Source: Streptomyces sp. AP-93
GTDB lineage: Bacteria; Actinomycetota; Actinomycetes; Streptomycetales; Streptomycetaceae
DNA length: 64,000 nucleotides
Reading direction: 5' to 3'
Assembly (NCBI RefSeq): GCF_022808175.1
Contig: NZ_JALGBX010000019.1
Location: 62,001 to 126,000 of the forward strand
This document shows positions 59,794 through 64,000 of this stretch, one piece after another. Both the position numbers and the translations under genes were made by a program. The stretch's first letter is position 1. Every line of letters begins with the position of its first letter. Below the pieces are notes generated by a model, which made no database searches, was not told the origin of the DNA, and worked only from the letters and a program-made list of their open reading frames with translations.

Positions 59794-60732
59794 ATGAGTA
59801 CGACGGAGCCGCCCTGTGGGGGGACGGAACGGGCGGAGGGGACGGACGGGGCGCAGAGCACGCCGCGCCGCACCTCCGGCGGCCGGATCGACCCCGAGCC
59901 CCCGCCACCCGGGGGAGTGCTCTGGACCATCGCCGGAGACGTCCGCGCGCTGCTCATGCTGCCCGCCGCCTTCACCATGCAGGTCGCCCACCCCGCCATC
60001 GGCGCCGGGGTCGACGAGCACTCCGTCTTCCGCACCGACCCCTGGGGCCGCGGCGAGCGCTCCCTGCGCTCCGTCCAGCTGTGGGTGTACGGCGGGGCGG
60101 ACGCCGCGGCCGAGGGGCGCCGGGTGCGCCGCCTGCACAAGGAGATCCAGGGCACCGACACCCGGGGGCGCCGCTACCACTCCCTCGACCCGGCCTGCTA
60201 CGCCTGGGTGCACGCCACCGGCTTCCCGGTCTACCTGTACGCCGGGAGCTACCTGCTGCGCCCCTTCACCCCGGCCCAGGAGCGTCAGCTGTACCGCGAG
60301 TGGCTCCAGGTGGGCCGCATCCTCGGTCTGCACGACCGGGACATGCCGCAGAGCATCGAGGAGTACTGGCCGTACTACCACCGGATGCTGGCCGAGGAGA
60401 TCGAGCCCACCAAGGTCGCCCGGGAACTCCTCGCCACCGACGCGCCCCTGCCCCGCCCCGCCGGAGGCCCGCTGCCGGTCCGGCTCCTGCTGCGCCTGAC
60501 CTGGCCCGTCCTGCGGACCGCCTTCCTGCGCTTCCGGGCCTTCGTCACCGCCGGCTACATGCCGCCCGAGGCACGCGCCGCGATCGGCCTGGAGTGGACC
60601 CCCGCCCAGGAGCGCCGCCTGCGCCGCTTCAGCACGGCCGTACGCCTCCTCGTACCCCTCCTGCCGGAGCGCCTGCGCTACCTCCCGATCGCCCGGGCCG
60701 CCCGGGCGCGCGTACGCGCCGCCGCCCGCTGA
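59794..60732 (+). CDS. MpaB/DUF2236-family oxygenase
   Basis: 312 residues. It has the heme-binding DUF2236 pattern also seen in latex-clearing protein: DVRALLMLPAAFTMQVAHPAIGAGVDEHSVF (with conserved His), WGRGERSLRSVQLWVYGG, a CYAWVHATGFPVYLYAGSYL helix and MPQSIEEYWPYYHRMLAEEIEPT. Members are b-type cytochromes acting on hydrophobic compounds. The substrate here is unknown. The first ~35 residues are disordered and the C-terminus is Arg/Ala-rich. Confidence 0.88.
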   Translation: MSTTEPPCGGTERAEGTDGAQSTPRRTSGGRIDPEPPPPGGVLWTIAGDVRALLMLPAAFTMQVAHPAIGAGVDEHSVFRTDPWGRGERSLRSVQLWVYGGADAAAEGRRVRRLHKEIQGTDTRGRRYHSLDPACYAWVHATGFPVYLYAGSYLLRPFTPAQERQLYREWLQVGRILGLHDRDMPQSIEEYWPYYHRMLAEEIEPTKVARELLATDAPLPRPAGGPLPVRLLLRLTWPVLRTAFLRFRAFVTAGYMPPEARAAIGLEWTPAQERRLRRFSTAVRLLVPLLPERLRYLPIARAARARVRAAAR

Positions 60733-60766
60733 GGGGCGCCGGCGCGCAGCCGCGTAGGGCGCCGGG

Positions 60767-62290
60767 TCAGTGCGCGTCGTGCACGGAGTCGGTTGCCGCG
60801 ATCTTCTTCCAGGACTTCGGCTCGGCCGCCGGCTTCGCGGCCGGAGAGCGGAGGGTGCGGGCGCCCGGAAGGGTGGCCGCCGACACCGGGTTCAGGGCCG
60901 GGGCGGACGGCTTGCCCGGGGTGTACAGCCAGGTCTCGAAGAGCTGCGCGAGCGGCTGGGCCGAGACCTTCTCCGCGTAGCGGACGAAGTCGCCGACCTT
61001 GGCGTTGCCGTAGGCCCGCTCGGTCGGCCAGCCCTTCAGGATCCGGAAGAACTTCTCGTCGCCGATCTGGTTGCGCAGCGCCTGGAGGGCGATCGCCCCA
61101 CGGTCGTAGACGGCTCCGTGGAACTGGTTCTCCGGACCCGGGTCACCCGGCTTGACCTGCCAGAACGGGTCCTCGGCCGGCCGCAGCCCGTACGCCCAGT
61201 CGGCGAGCTCCTGCGCGGTGCCCTCGCCCTCCTTCTCCGACCACAGCCACTGGCTGTAACGGGCGAAGCCCTCGTTGACCCAGATGTCCTTCCAGCCGTC
61301 GACCGACACGCTGTCCCCGTACCACTGGTGGGCCAGCTCGTGCACGACCACGGACACGTTCGCGCCGTTCGCGAACTGCCGGGGGCTGTAGAACGGCCGG
61401 GTCTGCGTCTCCAGCGCGAACCCGCTGGGCACGTTGGGCACGTACCCGCCGAGCGCGTTGAAGGGGTACGGACCGAAGACCCCCTCCAGCCACTCCGCGA
61501 CCTCACCAGTCCGCTCCACGCTGGCGCGCGCCGCGCCCGCGTTGTCGCCGAGGTCCCGGCTGTAGGCGTTCAGGACGGGCAGCCCGCTCGCCGTCTTGTC
61601 GGTGGTGATGTCGAACTTGCCGATGGCCAGCGTGGCGAGGTACGTGGCCTGCGGCTTGTTCGAGCGCCAGTTGTACCGGGTCCAGCCCAGGCGCGAACTC
61701 TGTGACTGCAGCACGCCGTTGCTGATGGCCTGGGTGCCGTCGGGCACGTTCACCGACACGTCGAAGGTGGCCTTGTCGAGCGGGTGGTCGTTGCTCGGGA
61801 ACCACCAGGCCGCCACGTGGGGCTCCTGCGCGGCGACGCCGCCGTCCGGGGTGCGCTGCCAGGCGGTGAAGCCGTCGACCTTGAACTCCGAGGGCTTGCC
61901 CGCGTACTTGACGACCACGCTCGACTGCCGGCCCCGCTGGAGCGGGGAGGCCGGGGTGACCTCCAGCTCCGAGGTGCCGGACTTGGCGAACTTCGCCGTG
62001 ACGCCGTTGACCCGGATCTCGCTGACGTCCAGACCGAAGTCGAGGTTGAAGCGGGACAGGTCCTGCTTCGCGGTGGTGAGCAGGGTGGCGGTGCCCTCCA
62101 GCAGGTCGGTCTTCGGCTGGTACCGGAGGCGCAGGTCGTAGTGGGAGACCTCGTACCCGCCGTTTCCGCTGGCCGGGTAGTAGGGATCGCCGATACCCGG
62201 TGCGCCCGGAACGGAACTCGCCGCCGACGCCGGGATCACCAGCAGAAGGGAGGCGGCGAGCACGCTCGGGGCGATGACTTTGCGGTGCAC
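60767..62290 (-). CDS. Secreted M1-family metallopeptidase
   Basis: 507 residues, started at the GTG at 62290 because TTGGAG lies six bases upstream and HRKVIAPSVLAASLLLVIPA then begins the signal peptide; an upstream GTG at 62338 would only add a non-signal extension. The catalytic centre is HELAHQW (His317, Glu318, His321) with Glu340 in WVNEGFARY. Only the N-terminal saddle and catalytic domains are present, which is normal for the short secreted Streptomyces type. It would act as an aminopeptidase outside the cell. The tail is Pro/Lys-rich. Confidence 0.92.
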   Translation of the reverse strand: MHRKVIAPSVLAASLLLVIPASAASSVPGAPGIGDPYYPASGNGGYEVSHYDLRLRYQPKTDLLEGTATLLTTAKQDLSRFNLDFGLDVSEIRVNGVTAKFAKSGTSELEVTPASPLQRGRQSSVVVKYAGKPSEFKVDGFTAWQRTPDGGVAAQEPHVAAWWFPSNDHPLDKATFDVSVNVPDGTQAISNGVLQSQSSRLGWTRYNWRSNKPQATYLATLAIGKFDITTDKTASGLPVLNAYSRDLGDNAGAARASVERTGEVAEWLEGVFGPYPFNALGGYVPNVPSGFALETQTRPFYSPRQFANGANVSVVVHELAHQWYGDSVSVDGWKDIWVNEGFARYSQWLWSEKEGEGTAQELADWAYGLRPAEDPFWQVKPGDPGPENQFHGAVYDRGAIALQALRNQIGDEKFFRILKGWPTERAYGNAKVGDFVRYAEKVSAQPLAQLFETWLYTPGKPSAPALNPVSAATLPGARTLRSPAAKPAAEPKSWKKIAATDSVHDAH

Positions 62291-62584
62291 CTTGAACTCC
62301 AAGGGGTAGGGGAGTGGCTTCCGTTCGACCGTATTCACGGCCGGTACCCCGCGTCATGTCCATGGCCCCTGCTGTCACACGATCGCCACGCGTCTGAAAA
62401 ACGCCCGTGCGGAACGCGCCGGTCCGGGCGGCCGCAACACCTGGCGCACCGCTCCTGGCCTGCGCCGATCGATGTCCGGATCTGCGGGTCGGCCGTCATT
62501 GCCCGCGCGTTCGCAGCGTCCTAGCGTTGCCGTTGTGGCCCCAAAGCCGGCCGCACACCCCACCCTCGTGAGAACGGCACTCCC

Positions 62585-63160
62585 ATGGCTACCACCACCC
62601 TGCGTCAGCTCAACGGCTTCGACGAGACCCCCGCGACCTTCGAGGACGCGGTCCTGGTCCTGGTCGACTACCAGAACACCTACACCGGCGGCGTCATGGA
62701 ACTCGACGGCTGGGAACCCGCGCTGGCCTCCGCCTCCCGGCTCCTGGCCCGGGCCCGCGAGGCCGGCACCCCCGTCGTCCACATCCGGGACGGCGGCTAC
62801 GGCGTCGACACCGAGCCGGGCACCCTCCACGCCTCGGTCGCCCCCCGGGACGGCGAGGCCGTCGTCACCAAGTCCGTCCCGAACGGCTTCCACCGGACCG
62901 ATCTCCACGAGATCATCGAGGCCACCGGCCGCAAGAACCTGATCATCGCCGGGTTCATGACCAACATGTGCACCCTCTTCACCACCGAGGGCGCCTTCCT
63001 GCACGGCTACGCCCCGACCGTCGTCGCCGACGCCTCGGCAACCCGGGCGCTGGAAAGCCCGGCCGGCGCCCTGGCGGCGCAGCAGATCCACCAGGCGGCC
63101 CTCGCCACGGTCACCGAGCTCTACGGGGTGGTCGTCGCGACCGGAGCCGAACTGAAGTAG
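62585..63160 (+). CDS. Isochorismatase-like cysteine hydrolase
   Basis: 191 residues. The catalytic triad is in place: Asp28 (LVLVDYQN), Lys96 (VVTKSVPNGF) and Cys129 (GFMTNMC), with the cis-peptide GFMTNM segment just before the Cys. The family contains nicotinamidases and amide hydrolases; the exact substrate is unknown. It is divergent from the M1 peptidase with a 294-bp spacer and ends at a 12-bp stem terminator. Confidence 0.93.
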   Translation: MATTTLRQLNGFDETPATFEDAVLVLVDYQNTYTGGVMELDGWEPALASASRLLARAREAGTPVVHIRDGGYGVDTEPGTLHASVAPRDGEAVVTKSVPNGFHRTDLHEIIEATGRKNLIIAGFMTNMCTLFTTEGAFLHGYAPTVVADASATRALESPAGALAAQQIHQAALATVTELYGVVVATGAELK

Positions 63161-63169
63161 CGCCGGAAC

Positions 63170-63205
63170 GCCCCCTCTCCGACAAGGCCTTGCCGGAGAG
63201 GGGGC
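63170..63205 (+). terminator. Terminator after the isochorismatase-like gene
   Basis: GCCCCCTCTCCG (63170-63181) pairs perfectly with 63194-63205; the 12-nt loop contains AAGGCCTT. Confidence 0.82.
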
Positions 63206-63265
63206 TTCCGCGCCTCAGGCCGGGTAGCCTTCCGGCCCCTGCCCACCGAGGAGCGGATCCACGCC

Positions 63266-63601
63266 ATGCGGAACAGAGCCGAGACCGTACCGACCGTCCT
63301 CGCCCTCCTCGCCGGCCTGGGCGCGGTGACCGGCGGGATCATCTGGGCGTCGAGGTCGGCCTACGCCCTCGACGGCGGGTTCGAGAGCGAGGACCAGGAC
63401 CTCTCCGTCCTGTTCGTCGACCTGCCGCTGATCCTCATCGGCGGCGTGCTGATCCCGGCGGCCGCGTACGCGGTGGCCCGGCAGCGCCGCGGCGCGGGCA
63501 TCGTCCTCGCCCTGGTGGCGACCGGTCTGGCGGCGTGGGGGCTGATGAGCTGGTGGACGCCCCAGCAGGGGCCCGACGGCTACTACGAGCCGGGCATGTA
63601 G
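63266..63601 (+). CDS. Small integral membrane protein
   Basis: 111 residues with three predicted helices (TVPTVLALLAGLGAVTGGIIWA, about 8-29; LPLILIGGVLIPAAAYAV, about 53-70; GIVLALVATGLAAWGLMSWW, about 77-96) and a short C-terminal tail. No family recognised. The position between two terminators/promoters suggests its own transcript. Confidence 0.72.
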   Translation: MRNRAETVPTVLALLAGLGAVTGGIIWASRSAYALDGGFESEDQDLSVLFVDLPLILIGGVLIPAAAYAVARQRRGAGIVLALVATGLAAWGLMSWWTPQQGPDGYYEPGM

Positions 63602-63685
63602 CGGTGTTCCCTCTCGCCAGCGGTTCACCGGCGGTGCGGCGCCCCGCTCTTCTCTCCATACCAAGCAGTCGTTAACCTGCACGCC

Positions 63686-64000
63686 ATGACACTTCCGGCG
63701 CACGCCGCCCGCCGCTGCTGGCACGGGGCGATCAATCCGCTGCACTCCACCGTCTACTTCTCGCCCGACCTCGGCAAGGAGTTCGCCGCCCTCGGGATCA
63801 CCGACCCCAACGCCGTCAACCTCGCCTCCCGCTCCGCCGCCATGGGCGCGGTCGGCGCGGGCACGGTGACGGCCACCTTCTACAACTACCGCCACGACCT
63901 CGTCGCCCGGCACCTGCCCGCCGTCTGGGACACCGCCACCCCCGAGCAGGTCCTCGCCGCCCGGCTGCGGGCCGTGGACACCACGCTGCGCCGGCTCCTC
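63686..64000 (+). CDS. SCO6745-like protein, partial (C-terminus beyond the window)
   Basis: 105 codons are visible from the ATG at 63686. AARRCWHGAINPLHSTVYFSPDLGKEF, then NLASRSAAMGAVGAGTVTATFYNY and LVARHLPAVWDTATPEQVLAARL match the N-terminus of the actinomycete SCO6745-like family, a helical protein of unknown function whose members may carry a MarR-like unit. The end lies outside the window. Confidence 0.75.
   Translation, partial: MTLPAHAARRCWHGAINPLHSTVYFSPDLGKEFAALGITDPNAVNLASRSAAMGAVGAGTVTATFYNYRHDLVARHLPAVWDTATPEQVLAARLRAVDTTLRRLL

Overview
The window is about 72% G+C, with dense genes, many GTG/TTG starts and frequent 4-bp ATGA/GTGA overlaps. It encodes a WhiB-like protein, an SsgA-like protein, XRE/DUF397 regulators and a type VII (WXG100-like) locus. 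Together these point to a Streptomyces or very close actinomycete chromosome. No rRNA, tRNA, CRISPR array or intact insertion sequence was seen. A partial gene is cut at each edge.

Layout. 1-2172: truncated ECF-like sigma factor (-) and a decayed, element-interrupted partner gene. 2475-9125: metG, a YfcC-type transporter with an M20 dipeptidase, and two membrane-associated genes. 9154-12841: operon of XRE regulator, ImmA/IrrE-type metalloprotease and membrane protein, divergent from an XRE/MmyB-like regulator. 12897-17168: GH4 glycosidase, DHA2 exporter with an extra C-terminal domain, GPP34 protein. 17169-19530: a scarred region with a NUDIX remnant, a probably imported dienelactone-hydrolase-like gene and a 5'-truncated FAD oxidoreductase. 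19569-21734: split LigD-type ligase and polymerase genes, divergent. 21841-24170: secreted beta-sandwich protein and a dead S41 peptidase. 24422-27460: hydrolase-MFS operon with a TetR gene sharing an operator-like motif. 27561-31121: whiB-like gene, three-gene WXG-like operon, acyl-ACP desaturase with paired palindromes. 31288-33127: DUF397/XRE/HATPase triad. 33258-38653: ABC-F ATPase, SsgA-like protein, YciI protein, endonuclease V, saccharopine-dehydrogenase-like reductase, YjbR protein. 38758-44717: acyl-CoA catabolism block (AMACR-type racemase, LLM remnant, acyl-CoA dehydrogenase, thiolase, FadB). 44714-49971: overlapping operon with a fused FeS/molybdopterin hydroxylase and a membrane-anchored double ABM protein. 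50165-52953: MerR regulator and acyl-CoA synthetase. 53075-58240: two aspT-type antiporters and aspartate 4-decarboxylase, a predicted proton-motive-force-generating Asp/Ala cycle. 58325-64000: secreted EEP phosphodiesterase, MpaB oxygenase, M1 peptidase, isochorismatase-like hydrolase, small membrane protein and a truncated SCO6745-like gene.

Two themes stand out. First, at least five genes are decayed, mostly by internal deletion or truncation, inside otherwise intact core-like DNA. Second, there are several compact regulator/effector modules (XRE-ImmA-membrane, XRE-DUF397-HATPase, WXG-like triad) whose promoters carry clear dyads. All calls come from reading the sequence and from family knowledge. 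No database search was run.
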